A stretch of DNA of 64,000 nucleotides from CAVRXQ01 sp963838845 (GTDB taxonomy: Bacteria > Actinomycetota > Acidimicrobiia > Acidimicrobiales > Bog-793). The notes under the pieces were generated by a model. It was not told the origin of the DNA and made no database searches. It saw only the letters and a program-made list of their open reading frames with translations. Of the stretch, positions 10,038-18,797 are shown in pieces. The translations under genes and the position numbers were made by a program. Every line of letters begins with the position of its first letter. The first letter of the stretch is position 1. The stretch is from assembly GCA_963838845.1 (NCBI GenBank), contig CAWISR010000003.1, positions 248,001 to 312,000 of the forward strand, written 5' to 3'.

Positions 10038-10667
10038 TCAGAGCTGAACCGGCGCGATCGGACTCATCGAGGGCAAATAGCCGGTAACGCCTTTGAATGT
10101 CGCCTGGACGCCGATCGAGCCGTCGAGCAAGTCGCGACTCGGAACCGTTACGGCGGCAGGGCCTTTCAGGTACGACGAATCTGCGGTTTCGACTGAGAGC
10201 GCGTCCGTCGAGGAGCCGGCTGAAACGCTCCAAAAGATCCCCGGTTGGGTGCTCGCGGTGCTGAACGCGCCCACGTTGGTCCAGATTCCGACCGTTTCTC
10301 CATTTACTGAATCGAGCATCGTGATCGTCAGATTGCCTTTGCCCGGATTGATGAATCCGTCGCCGGTGACATCGGGAGTGGCGGTGATGTCAAACGCCGC
10401 CCCTCTCGGCGAGGCGTTGCCGACCTCGACGCCGATCGACGTCGAGGTCGGAACAGGCGGCGGCGCTGGGCGCTTCCACACACATTCGATGTACGGAACG
10501 TGTCGTCCACTCACGAGGCGGTGACGAAGTCGCTTGTGGTAATTCGCCCGGCAGGAGTGTCCGTGGCCGAGCGGGTAGTTCGGGTACATCGTCGACGCGC
10601 CGGCGGAAGCGTCGAGAAACACCACTGAGCAGAGCACCAGCCCAATCGAGACGCCGCGTTTTCTCAT
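10038..10667 (-). CDS. small secreted protein, unknown function
   Basis: A 209-residue protein with a typical signal peptide: MRKR, then a hydrophobic stretch ending in ASAGAS. The mature part has two Cys in its first 45 residues (HSCRANYHKR, YIECVWKRP), then a Pro-rich hinge. The C-terminal half is Gly/Ser/Thr-rich and looks like one beta-sandwich domain. I do not recognise a family. The frame is open to 10736, but ATG 10667 places the signal peptide at the N-terminus. It is probably extracellular; no operon partner is evident. Confidence 0.55.
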   Translation of the reverse strand: MRKRGVSIGLVLCSVVFLDASAGASTMYPNYPLGHGHSCRANYHKRLRHRLVSGRHVPYIECVWKRPAPPPVPTSTSIGVEVGNASPRGAAFDITATPDVTGDGFINPGKGNLTITMLDSVNGETVGIWTNVGAFSTASTQPGIFWSVSAGSSTDALSVETADSSYLKGPAAVTVPSRDLLDGSIGVQATFKGVTGYLPSMSPIAPVQL

Positions 10668-10811
10668 CACACGGAGCAGTACTCCCGTCAGGTCATCAGT
10701 CGATGGAGCCGCCCTTGTCCACGTCGATTTTGCCATCGCGCCGTTTCTCTTCGTTCCGCGTCGGCGATTTGCTCGAAGCCGTTGGGACGTGTGATTCCTA
10801 GACTTTTCACC

Positions 10812-11597
10812 TCAACTCGAATTCGCTGCGAGGAGCTGAGTCGCAAGTCCACGCAGTTCGCCCTCGGCGTCCGACCAGGTGGTGACCGCACCAAATCCGC
10901 AGGCATCGAGCGTCGAAACAAGCCTTCGGTCCTGATCACCCCCGACTTCAGTCAGCAGCCACCCACCGGGTCGAAGAACCCGGGCGGCCGCAGCGACCGC
11001 GCGCCGAACAAGGACAAGTCCGTCGGGGCCGCCGTCGAGCGAGCGACGCGGTTCGTAACGCAGAACGTCAGACGGCAGGAATCGGAGGTCGGCCGTCGGA
11101 ACGTAGGGCGCAACCGCCGTCACCACGTCGAAAGCTCCCAGGCAAAGCGGCTGATCGAGGTCGCCTCTGATCGCCATCACTCCGTTGCGCCGCGCGCAGA
11201 TTGCTGCCCCCATATCCGAATCGACAGCGACGACGTTCGCGTTCGGAAAGGCCCACTTGACGTGGACCGCAATGGCGCCGGAGCCGGTGCAGAGGTCGAC
11301 CAGTCGTCTACGTTCTCCCTCGACATCGAGCAGCACCGCCGCTCGCCGAGCGAGTTCTTCGGTTTGCTGCCGAGGGACAAAGACACCGGGATCGACCAGC
11401 ACGGAGTGACCACAGAACTGCGTCGCTCCCGTAATCCAAGCCAACGGTTCGCCCCGTTCCCGCCGGCTGATGAAAACCTCGAGGACGGACCCGTTGGGCG
11501 CGGCCGCGATGAGCTCTTCTGCCTCCTCCTCGGCGGCGATGCAGCCGGCTGCCTTCAACCGATCGGCCACGGCCTCCGTGGCGAGTGGAATTGGCAT
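10812..11597 (-). CDS. PrmC/HemK-related putative protein N5-glutamine methyltransferase
   Basis: A 261-residue class I SAM-dependent methyltransferase with a helical N-terminal domain like PrmC. Motif I is LCTGSGAIAV (residues 102-111). The post-I acidic residue is in AVDSDM. The catalytic loop, NPPY in true PrmC, reads A-P-Y at 163-165 within VAPYVPTADL. The LDGGPDGL and LRPGG segments match the PrmC-related methyltransferase subgroup of unknown substrate (TIGR03704-type). I chose ATG 11597 because earlier in-frame starts give an unrelated N-terminus. The methyltransferase fold is secure; the methylated target is unknown. Confidence 0.75.
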   Translation of the reverse strand: MPIPLATEAVADRLKAAGCIAAEEEAEELIAAAPNGSVLEVFISRRERGEPLAWITGATQFCGHSVLVDPGVFVPRQQTEELARRAAVLLDVEGERRRLVDLCTGSGAIAVHVKWAFPNANVVAVDSDMGAAICARRNGVMAIRGDLDQPLCLGAFDVVTAVAPYVPTADLRFLPSDVLRYEPRRSLDGGPDGLVLVRRAVAAAARVLRPGGWLLTEVGGDQDRRLVSTLDACGFGAVTTWSDAEGELRGLATQLLAANSS

Positions 11598-11746
11598 CCC
11601 GCCCAGTATGAACGTCCCGATTGGGCATGAGATCCGCCTCATCCGAGGTCGAGCCGAGGAGTCGAACCTCAACAACATGTCTGCGGCGAATCGGAACCAC
11701 GTGGCAGGCGCTCGAGCTGACCAAAGGTCATGTCAAACTCGAAGCG

Positions 11747-12817
11747 ATGTCCGGTTCAGAGCGCCGCTCCCGGCCGACCTGGCACCTGGTGATGATGAGC
11801 CTGCTCCTTTTCTGTGTAATCACCGGGACCGCGATTGTCGCTTCGGCGAGCGGCGCCACTTCGGCATATTCGAAGGACCGTGCGACGACCTTCCCCGGGA
11901 CCCGTTGTCCGGTGTTTCCAGCAGACAACGTCTGGAACACCAGGATCACTGGTCTCCCCGTCGCTCCGAAAAGCGCGCAGTGGGTCGCTGCGATCGACGC
12001 GGGAGATCGGTCGATCTATCTCCACCCCGACTTCGGCCCTGGAGGCGGCCCGTCGACGCCGTACGGCATCCCGATCACGATCGTCACCCCACGACAGCCC
12101 TTCGTCGACATCACCTTCGACTACGCGAGCGAGAGCGACCCCGGTCCTTACCCCTTCGGCACAAACACCGCGATCGAGGGAGGCAAGAACGCGACCGGCG
12201 ATCGCCACGCGTTGATGCTCGATCCGAGGACCTGCACCTTGTACGAGCTCTTCGATGCGTACTACCGGTCCGACGGCAAATCGACCGCCGGATCAGGCGC
12301 GATTTGGCACCTTCGGTCGAACCGCCTGCGGCCAGCCGGATGGACGTCGGCGGACGCGGCGGGGCTCCCGATACTTCCCGGGCTCGTCACCTACGCGGAG
12401 GTCAGGTCGGGTCACATCGACCACGCAATCCGATTCACCGCTCCAGAAACAGACGATCGTTACATCTGGCCAGCGCGCCATGAAGCAAGCGACGTCAACA
12501 ACCCGGATCTGCCGCCTATGGGAGCTCGATTCCGCCTGAAGGCGAGCTTCGATTTGCCGCCGTCGTTGTGCTCGCGCATGTGCCAAACCATCGTCACCGC
12601 GATGAAGGAGTACGGGCTGATTCTCGCCGACAACGGAAGCAGTTGGTACTTCCAGGGCGCCTCCGATCCGCGATGGACGTATGCGTTCGTCGATCAACTC
12701 AAACAGATTCCGGCGAGCGCATTTGTGGCCGTCGATGAGTCGTCGCTGATGTGTTCGCCAGACTCGGGTCGTGCGCGACAGGCAGGACTGCCAAACGGGG
12801 GCTGCAAAACCAGATGA
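11747..12817 (+). CDS. secreted protein of a widespread uncharacterised family
   Basis: A 356-residue protein with an N-terminal signal or anchor (about residues 12-35). The exported domain starts with CPVFPADNVWNT and holds conserved-looking blocks: LHPDFGPG, YGIPI, ESDPGPYPFG, IEGGKNATGDRH, AGSGAIWHL, GWTSADAAGLPILPGLV, YIWPARHEAS, PPMGARFRLKASFD, and YGLILADNGSSWYFQGA. I have seen this block pattern in secreted proteins annotated only as hypothetical, and assign no activity. The runs of Asp/His/Glu and Gly would suit a metal-dependent or carbohydrate-active enzyme, but that is a guess. ATG 11747 was chosen because it puts the signal peptide at the start. Confidence 0.7.
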   Translation: MSGSERRSRPTWHLVMMSLLLFCVITGTAIVASASGATSAYSKDRATTFPGTRCPVFPADNVWNTRITGLPVAPKSAQWVAAIDAGDRSIYLHPDFGPGGGPSTPYGIPITIVTPRQPFVDITFDYASESDPGPYPFGTNTAIEGGKNATGDRHALMLDPRTCTLYELFDAYYRSDGKSTAGSGAIWHLRSNRLRPAGWTSADAAGLPILPGLVTYAEVRSGHIDHAIRFTAPETDDRYIWPARHEASDVNNPDLPPMGARFRLKASFDLPPSLCSRMCQTIVTAMKEYGLILADNGSSWYFQGASDPRWTYAFVDQLKQIPASAFVAVDESSLMCSPDSGRARQAGLPNGGCKTR

Positions 12818-13171
12818 GAGCGGCGGCCGAACCGCGGTTCCGCTCACATACAAGGCAACAGGCCAACGTCGACGCGCGAAGGCGAGCGTCGGTTCAAAAC
12901 CGGAGCTCAGTCTCGACCGAGTGGGTCACGACCGCGAATGCGAGCTCGGATCCGAGAACCCGACGCAGAGGCGTATTGCAGGATCGGCTGATTCCCGAGG
13001 CCGATAGCTGCGATGAGGGCCAGCTGAGCTGGGACCGTCTGCATCTCGCATTCCAGCGGTTGCTCAGAGACAACGCGGGACACATTTTGGAGCCGCCGCG
13101 GCGTACCTCTTCGCGCAACCGTCACGCTGAGTTAGCTTTAGCGCCGGCTGACCGAGGGAACGGAGCGTGAC
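12818..13171. other. intergenic stretch, no convincing gene
   Basis: About 350 bases without a gene I would defend. On the reverse strand around 12894-13125, two overlapping short frames each contain a protein-like segment (LIAAIGLGNQPILQYASAS in one, GSELAFAVVTHSVETELRF in the other). This could be the frameshifted remains of a small gene, but neither half matches a family I know. Confidence 0.4.
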
Positions 13172-13471
13172 ATGCCGGGTTTCATTCAGATCATGGAGTT
13201 CAAGACATCGCGAATTGATGAGGTCGAAGCCTTCTCCAAGAGGATGGAGCAGGAGCGCGGCGATGCTCTGCTCGCCACGAAAGCGACTTTCACCGCAGAC
13301 CGTGATCGACCTGGGTACTACTTGGCCATTATCGAGTTCGACTCCTATGAGGCGGCGATGAAGAACTCGAACGATCCTGAAACGAGTAAGTACGCCGAAC
13401 AGATGAGTGCGTTGCTGAACGGTCCGCCCAAGTACTTCAACCTTGACGTCCACGACGTGATGGAGCGCTAG
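13172..13471 (+). CDS. small ferredoxin-like-fold protein, unknown function
   Basis: A 99-residue soluble protein, preceded by GGAG seven bases before its ATG. The layout (a beta strand with FIQIMEFKTSRIDEV, a helix, two more strands with PGYYLAIIEFDSYEEA-like sequence, and a closing helix) is that of the dimeric alpha/beta-barrel or antibiotic-monooxygenase-like fold. Short conserved actinobacterial proteins of this kind are common and uncharacterised. No partner gene is adjacent. The fold call is by pattern only. Confidence 0.65.
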   Translation: MPGFIQIMEFKTSRIDEVEAFSKRMEQERGDALLATKATFTADRDRPGYYLAIIEFDSYEAAMKNSNDPETSKYAEQMSALLNGPPKYFNLDVHDVMER

Positions 13472-13779
13472 CGAAGGGTCAGATTCGGTACCAGTGAGCG
13501 GGAACCCCATCTCGGTGCGAGCCCCGCGCTCAACGAAACCTCGTATTCATTCCTTCACAGACGCGTCTCGGTAACTCAACTTGTCCTCGGACACGCTTGA
13601 AGGCGAACAATCGATCGTCCGAGCCTGAGGGCGACCATCTCAGGGACCGTGAGCGGCCTCCCGGAACTTCGAACGCCCTGTCGGGCCAAAGGCCACCGTG
13701 GCATCAATCAACGCCGGCGGATGGTAAGCCTTTAACGCAAGACGTCCGAATCTCGACCCGTTGAGCGTTCACCGATTCT
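13472..13779. other. intergenic stretch, nothing recognised
   Basis: About 310 bases between two convergent genes. I see no open frame with protein-like composition, no tRNA and no strong hairpin. Confidence 0.5.
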
Positions 13780-14163
13780 TCAGCTCACAACAGCTTCAAC
13801 CTCGATCTCGACGCGCCAGCGGGGATCGAGCAGCCGAGAGACGATGACCATCGTCGCTACTGGCCGGTGACCAGCGAATAGTTCTCCGTGGACGGCTCCG
13901 ACCGCGTCCGCATCATCAGCGTCCACCAAGTACATCCGAGTGCGGACGATGTCGCGAAAGCTTGCCCCGAGGGCTTCGAGGGCATCGCTGATGATTTCAA
14001 AGCAGCGCTTGGTCTGAAGGGCAGGGTCGGCATTGACCTCACCGCTTTGCCAGATTGGCGCGGTGCCTGCCACGAGAATTCGATCTTCGATCCGGAGTGC
14101 TCTGCAAAAGCCGACTCGGTCCTCGAAGGGAGATTCGCTGGCGACTCGCTTGCGTTCAATCAC
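13780..14163 (-). CDS. RidA family (YjgF/YER057c/UK114) protein
   Basis: A 127-residue protein with the RidA fold: RALRIEDRILVAGTAP near the start, then a long helix, then IVRTRMYLVDADD carrying the conserved Arg that binds the carboxylate of 2-aminoacrylate-type imines, and a final VEIEVEAVV strand. RidA proteins hydrolyse reactive enamine/imine by-products of PLP enzymes; some members have other deaminase-like roles. It is monocistronic. The family call is firm, the subfamily is not resolved. Confidence 0.85.
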   Translation of the reverse strand: MIERKRVASESPFEDRVGFCRALRIEDRILVAGTAPIWQSGEVNADPALQTKRCFEIISDALEALGASFRDIVRTRMYLVDADDADAVGAVHGELFAGHRPVATMVIVSRLLDPRWRVEIEVEAVVS

Positions 14164-14357
14164 ACAGCAAAGCTACCAACCGGCGTCCTTGCTATCCCGT
14201 GCTCTCAGACGTCGGGTCAGGAAAGATAGGACACGCGGCTAATCAACATCCAACTCCGCGTTCAATACAAGTGATCGAAGACAAAACTGAACCGGTGACG
14301 CGTGATCCTCAGCTCCTCAGTGAGTTCCGGATCGTCTGGGGATCGTCGCCCTTGCCG

Positions 14358-14876
14358 CTAGGCGTTCGCCACCGCGCTAGGAGCTGTCGGTCCATGAGCG
14401 CTCAAGCTCGCTCTAATGCGCAGGCCCGCTGTCCGCGTGAGGACCATCGTGATGGCCATGAAGATCAACGCGTCCGTGATCGCGTTCGACGAGAGGCTGT
14501 TTGTGGCAAACCACCGGTCGAGCGCGTGAGAGGTGAAGGCCTCGTCCTCGAAGGCGAGCCGTGCTCCAACGACGACAACCCACAAAAGGGCGTACATCGC
14601 GCCCGCCTTGCTCCAAGCGAAGCCGTCGGACTCGCGGCGTACTTGAAAAAGGGCGGCGGCCACAACACCAAGAACGATGCCCAACGCGGCTAGCCCGAGC
14701 TCAAAGGCGAGCCCGTTTCCATTTGTCGCGACGCTCTTGACGTAAAAGGCGATGATGACACCGGTGACGACGACGGGCCGGACGAGGCGGAAGGCGTTGA
14801 TCTTCCGGTGTCCGAGGTCAGAAAACAAGACCGCTGCCAGCACGACGAGGTTGATGACCCAAGCGCTGGTCGGCAT
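14358..14876 (-). CDS. integral membrane protein, unknown function
   Basis: A 172-residue hydrophobic protein with four to five predicted membrane segments (about residues 5-20, 33-50, 58-78, 88-105 and 130-150). The opening MPTSAWVINLVVLAAVLFSD resembles small uncharacterised actinobacterial membrane proteins of the CcdC/DUF1453-like kind. No catalytic residues stand out. It stands alone, with about 190 bases to the RidA gene on the same strand. Confidence 0.65.
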   Translation of the reverse strand: MPTSAWVINLVVLAAVLFSDLGHRKINAFRLVRPVVVTGVIIAFYVKSVATNGNGLAFELGLAALGIVLGVVAAALFQVRRESDGFAWSKAGAMYALLWVVVVGARLAFEDEAFTSHALDRWFATNSLSSNAITDALIFMAITMVLTRTAGLRIRASLSAHGPTAPSAVANA

Positions 14877-15314
14877 GTCGCCTCCTCTGCAGCTGGTCGA
14901 AATGCGGCGACAGGGACAGGAAGCTAGAAATGGCGCGCGGGTTTTCCTTCAAGGCCGCCGACACCATGTCACTTGCAGCTCTTTTGGGAGCGATTTTATT
15001 AATTGACAGGTTTGTGTGCACGCCGCGGCTGAGCCCACAAGTTCCCAGCCGCACCGGAGCGTCCATCTCCCCAACGACGCGCTCGGCCGAGGAGAGCCAG
15101 GGTCGCACCGAATCGGCGATCCGTTCGCCTGGCCGCGCATCCTCTTAGCGGTAAACGCGCCCTTCGATCCGGCCGTGCCGGCCCGCCGGCGCAGCGCGAG
15201 TACGAGCGACACGTCGCAAAGCGCGAACAGCGCCCCGAACGCGACTGAGGACGGTTCGGCCGGGATCGCGAAGCGTTTTCGCCGTCGAAGAGCTGACCCG
15301 CGCGTCCATACGCT
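14877..15314. other. intergenic stretch, nothing recognised
   Basis: About 440 bases between divergently transcribed genes, so it should hold promoters for both. An AT-rich patch (TTTTATTAATTGACA, about 14994-15008) contains a consensus -35-like TTGACA, but I find no matching -10 at the right distance. Confidence 0.4.
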
Positions 15315-16109
15315 GTGTCGGTGGACCTCTCACCCGAATTGCGCAGGTTCGCGGAGACGCCCGGGCGTTTCACGCCCATCCCCGAGGAGTCGAGCGTGAA
15401 ACGCTTCGCTGACGACCGAGTCTGCATCGTGCAGGGACCGACCTGGGCGGCGATCGCCGACGTGCGCATCGAACAGGACGACATCGACAGCTTCATCGCC
15501 GAGGTGCGATCACTCGTTCCGCCCGAGAACGAGCCAACGTGGTGGATCGGGCCGTCGACGCGACCTGCGGATCTGTTCGACCAATTGCAAGCACGCGGAT
15601 TTCGTGAGCCGCACGACCACGTCGTCACGACCCACGCTCTCGCTCTCGACAAGGAGCCGCCTGAGGGACCGAGCGACGTCCAGGTGACCGAGGTCGAGAC
15701 CTTCGAGCAGTTCCGTGCGGGCCGAGAGATCGCCTGGGACGCCTTCGATAGGCGTGAGGAACTTCGCGAACGCAACCGGGCGCGACTCGAACAGGACTAC
15801 GAAGAAGCTGTCCGGTTCGGAATCCCCGTCGATTTCCTTGCCACATCCGAAGGACGGCCGGCGGGGACGGCAACGGCCATCCCTACCGACTTGGGCGTGT
15901 TTCTCGTCGGCGGCGCGACCGCTTCGTGGGCTCGAGGCCGCGGCATCTACCGGGCGCTCGTCCGGGCACGGTGGGACTACGCGGACGCTCGCCACACTCC
16001 CTTACTCGTAACGCAAGCCAACGCGAGCACGTCCTACCCGATCCTTTTGCGGCTCGGGTTCGAAGAGGTGTGCACGATCCGGCGTCTCGAGGATCCCGGT
16101 CCGGAATGA
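15315..16109 (+). CDS. GNAT-family N-acetyltransferase
   Basis: A 264-residue protein. Its C-terminal 120 residues show the GNAT core: DFLATSEGRPAGTATAI (strand beta4), VFLVGGATASWARGRGIYRALVRARW (beta4-beta5, with the acetyl-CoA pyrophosphate loop as RGRGIY) and ANASTSYPILLRLGFEEV (the typical end motif). The N-terminal half is less conserved and may hold a degenerate second GNAT fold. The start is GTG 15315 (MSVDLSPE). Acceptor unknown; no operon context. Confidence 0.8.
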   Translation: MSVDLSPELRRFAETPGRFTPIPEESSVKRFADDRVCIVQGPTWAAIADVRIEQDDIDSFIAEVRSLVPPENEPTWWIGPSTRPADLFDQLQARGFREPHDHVVTTHALALDKEPPEGPSDVQVTEVETFEQFRAGREIAWDAFDRREELRERNRARLEQDYEEAVRFGIPVDFLATSEGRPAGTATAIPTDLGVFLVGGATASWARGRGIYRALVRARWDYADARHTPLLVTQANASTSYPILLRLGFEEVCTIRRLEDPGPE

Positions 16110-16364
16110 ATTCCAAACGGTCAAGCAATCTCAAACGCGGCTGCACTCGGGCGACGTTCGGGCGACGCCGCTTTGTCGCTCACTCACTTTGACGTTCGAG
16201 AGTCTCGAGACAACGCGTGCTTTCGCTGTGCTCCGACGCTCGTCCAGCGACGACCGCTTCGGCGTCAACGCGCGCCCCAACGAACGGGTCCGCTGCTCCT
16301 CAATCACCCTCCGTGAAGCGTCGTATTACCACTTAGAGCACAGATTTCGTGCTGAGGGGACCCA

Positions 16365-16862
16365 ATGAGCGAGCATCCGATCGGACGGACCGCCATCCAA
16401 CACGACGAGCCCCACCTCGTTATGGCACGAACGATGGGCGACATTTTACGGTCGATCCCGACTGTCGACGGATGCCTCATTGCACTCGTCGACGGAGACG
16501 AGCTCGTTTGCGAGTCGGGCCTCGGCAGCTTCGCTGATGCAATTGGGTTGCGAGTGAAGATCAACAAGAGCCTGGCCGGGCTCTCGCTCCGAAGCGGCAG
16601 GCCGTTCCGTTGTGACGATGCAGAGACCAACGTATGGGTAGACCGCGTTATGGCCCGACGATTCAACGCCTCATCGATCCTCAGCGCTCCCCTGAAGAAC
16701 TGCAACCAATCCTTCGGTGTGCTCGTTGCGATCTCGTCGGTTCGTGCAGCGTTTAACAGTCAAGACGTACAGATCCTCTCCGATGCAGCGAAATCTGCAT
16801 CCGACGAGTTCACGACATCAAGAGCCAGAGGTCTTCGACTTCTAACGTCTCGCAGGAAGTAG
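16365..16862 (+). CDS. GAF domain protein
   Basis: A 165-residue protein that is essentially one GAF domain. DGCLIALVDGDELVCESGLGS forms the first strands, RVKINKSLAGLSLRSGRPFRCDD the central helix and loop, and SSILSAPLKNCNQSFGVLVAIS the late strands. GAF domains bind small ligands or nucleotides and usually sit in signalling proteins. Here there is no attached output domain, so it may be a free-standing sensor. GAGGGG six bases before ATG supports the start. A short Arg-rich tail ends the protein. Confidence 0.75.
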   Translation: MSEHPIGRTAIQHDEPHLVMARTMGDILRSIPTVDGCLIALVDGDELVCESGLGSFADAIGLRVKINKSLAGLSLRSGRPFRCDDAETNVWVDRVMARRFNASSILSAPLKNCNQSFGVLVAISSVRAAFNSQDVQILSDAAKSASDEFTTSRARGLRLLTSRRK

Positions 16863-16977
16863 CGACGTTTACGCGTGAGGTAGCTCCAACCTGTCGCCGC
16901 GCCATTGTGACTCCGTTCAATCTCGTGTTTGAGACACGGCCCTAAATCGCGCGATTAACAGAGCCTTTTAATCAAGT

Positions 16978-17715
16978 TTATCTATCGGCGTGTTGCGGCG
17001 GCGCGCTGAACTGGCGGGGACTGCCAACATAGTCGAGGCGCATCGCGTTGATCGTGCCCGCGTCGATGGCTCGTTGCTCGTCCGCCTCGGTGACGCCCGC
17101 GAGTTCGGAGAAGAGGTATGGCCCGTAGGCGCACACGCTTGCCACGAAGCGCCGGTCGAGCTCGACCAGCAACCTCGAGGCGGTGTGCAGCCCCTCGCCG
17201 GTCGCCCAGTCCCGAAGGAAGGCGTCCCAGGCGCATCCTGACGCGAGCCAGCCCGCCCGACGGTGACAGAGCCAGTTCTCCCCGTCTTCGGCCTCCTCGT
17301 CCGGACCGAGTCGCTCGAAGGCCCACTGCGCGGTCGGCTCGTCGAAGCGCTCCCAGTCCCACTCCACGACAACGACCACGCCGTCGGTCGTCGTCCTCGA
17401 GACGACCGCGTCGAGCACCGCGCCGGGGTCGGCGACATGATGCAGCGAGGTGCAAGCGATCGTCGCGTCGACGCGGCCGGGAAGCGCGCTCCGCTCGAAT
17501 TCGACCCGTTGGTAGCAAGGACCGGCGGGTGCCTCCGGGTCGATGCCCAGCGCGTAGTATCCGGCTTCACCGAGGTATGGGACGAACCCCCCGAGCGCGC
17601 CGCATCCGAGCTCGACGACGACTGCGGGCGGAGGCGGGAGCTGCGTGCGGACCTCCCGCCACAGCGTCTCTAGCCACCCGCCGCGCGCATGCTGAATCTC
17701 AGTTGTATATCGCAC
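16978..17715 (-). CDS. class I SAM-dependent methyltransferase
   Basis: A 245-residue protein with a Rossmann methyltransferase domain: motif I VVELGCGALGGF (residues 33-44), the acidic end of strand 2 in ALGIDPEAP, motif II/III around TIACTSLHHVADP, and post-motif VVVVEWDWERFD. This is the Methyltransf_11 pattern; substrates in this group range from small metabolites to lipids and cannot be inferred. The C-terminal half (about 130-245) is probably substrate-specific. A copy of the dispersed GTTCTATTA repeat sits directly upstream of its start. Confidence 0.75.
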   Translation of the reverse strand: MRYTTEIQHARGGWLETLWREVRTQLPPPPAVVVELGCGALGGFVPYLGEAGYYALGIDPEAPAGPCYQRVEFERSALPGRVDATIACTSLHHVADPGAVLDAVVSRTTTDGVVVVVEWDWERFDEPTAQWAFERLGPDEEAEDGENWLCHRRAGWLASGCAWDAFLRDWATGEGLHTASRLLVELDRRFVASVCAYGPYLFSELAGVTEADEQRAIDAGTINAMRLDYVGSPRQFSAPPQHADR

Positions 17716-17719
17716 CTTC

Positions 17720-17750
17720 GCCGTTTTAATAGAACTCCATTACGCCGCAG
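17720..17750. repeat. dispersed short repeat, copy 1
   Basis: TAATAGAAC (17727-17735), the complement of GTTCTATTA, is followed by ATTACGCCGCAG (17739-17750). The same 12-mer is found at 21036-21047, next to a forward GTTCTATTA. It lies just upstream of the methyltransferase start. Confidence 0.45.
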
Positions 17751-17777
17751 AAGGCATTACTCGTAGGCACGGCGACG

Positions 17778-18434
17778 CTACGTCACTGAGAATTGGCGAC
17801 GCCCGACTGCCTCCGTGCGAAGCACATCAAGGCTCGCCGCCACACAGGTCGGATCAAATTGCGTACCGGAGTTGTCGGTTAGGAAGTCACGTGCCTGCGC
17901 GGGCGCGAAGACTGAATCTCGGTACGGCCTGACGCTCGTCAAGGCATCGTAAACATCAGCGACGGCTAGGACGCGACCTATTTGGGGAATGCTCTCGCCC
18001 CAAAGCCCGTCCGGATAACCCGCACCATCCCAACGTTCGTGATGGGCACGCACCGCCGCTGCCAACGGAGAGAGGTTCTCTGAGATCGCTAGCAACATCT
18101 CGGATCCAATCACCGGGTGACGCTGCACCTCTACACGTTCGTGAGGTGCCAGGGGACCTGTCCGAGCAATCAATTCTGGCGAGATGCCGAACTTGCCGAG
18201 ATCGTGAATAGCACCTGCGCGTTCTGCAAGATGTCGATCGAATGAGTCAAGACTAAGCTGCGCAGCAACTCGACTGGCGAGTTCGCCTACGCGATCCGAA
18301 TGCTCAGCCAGGAGGCGCTCGTAGACCTTCTGGGCGGAACGAAATGCGACGATTAGTCGCTGCTTATGTGTTTCAGATCCCGATTTCTCGAGCGCCTCGA
18401 ACGCCATCTGCCACCGCACCCAGGACATCGCCAC
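17778..18434 (-). CDS. HD-GYP domain phosphohydrolase
   Basis: A 218-residue HD-GYP protein, probably a cyclic-di-GMP phosphodiesterase. Metal-binding positions are visible: His45, the HD pair His77-Asp78 (AIHDLGKFG), His106 and His131-His132 (RAHHERWDG). The GYP signature is GAGYPDG at 137-143. About 40 residues precede the domain, with no sensor module attached. HD-GYP enzymes linearise c-di-GMP to pGpG or GMP. It stands alone on the reverse strand. Confidence 0.85.
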   Translation of the reverse strand: MAMSWVRWQMAFEALEKSGSETHKQRLIVAFRSAQKVYERLLAEHSDRVGELASRVAAQLSLDSFDRHLAERAGAIHDLGKFGISPELIARTGPLAPHERVEVQRHPVIGSEMLLAISENLSPLAAAVRAHHERWDGAGYPDGLWGESIPQIGRVLAVADVYDALTSVRPYRDSVFAPAQARDFLTDNSGTQFDPTCVAASLDVLRTEAVGRRQFSVT

Positions 18435-18797
18435 AAACGGCTAAAAATCGTCCTGAGACCTAACGGCTCCCGGCACCGATTGGTGAAGTAACCCTGCGGG
18501 ACAGGCAACCTAACCAGAGGTTTGGCTGCACGAAAGCCGCCAACGCGAATCTCGCGGGCGGTCATTAGGAACCGATATTTCTGCACAATGAAGCGCGGCC
18601 GTCGCGGGATTTATCTTGAGCTTCGTCCACGCCGCCCTTGAAATTTCTCGAAGGGCGGCCGCCGCGATGCGATCTGCTTTTGCGCTCTGGAAGCTGTCGC
18701 GAACGTGACCGGGATTCTGACGGGGCGCAGAATGCCGCCCCGGAGATCGGGATCTCGTCGCAGGCGAGCTGATCAGCGGCCTGCGTCGGCTCAATTG
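18435..18797. other. intergenic stretch with one hairpin
   Basis: About 360 bases with no gene recognised. The only structure I see is the perfect 9-bp inverted repeat at 18631-18659 listed separately. Confidence 0.45.
18631..18659 (-). terminator. GC-rich stem-loop, possible terminator of the pilin-like gene
   Basis: GCCGCCCTT and AAGGGCGGC form a perfect 9-bp stem around an 11-base loop, about 140 bases downstream of the pilin-like gene. There is no T-run, so a classical intrinsic terminator is not certain. Confidence 0.35.

Noticed and set aside
12894..13125. Possible frameshifted small gene on the reverse strand
   Set aside because: Two adjacent frames carry protein-like pieces, but without a family or a start signal I cannot support a gene.
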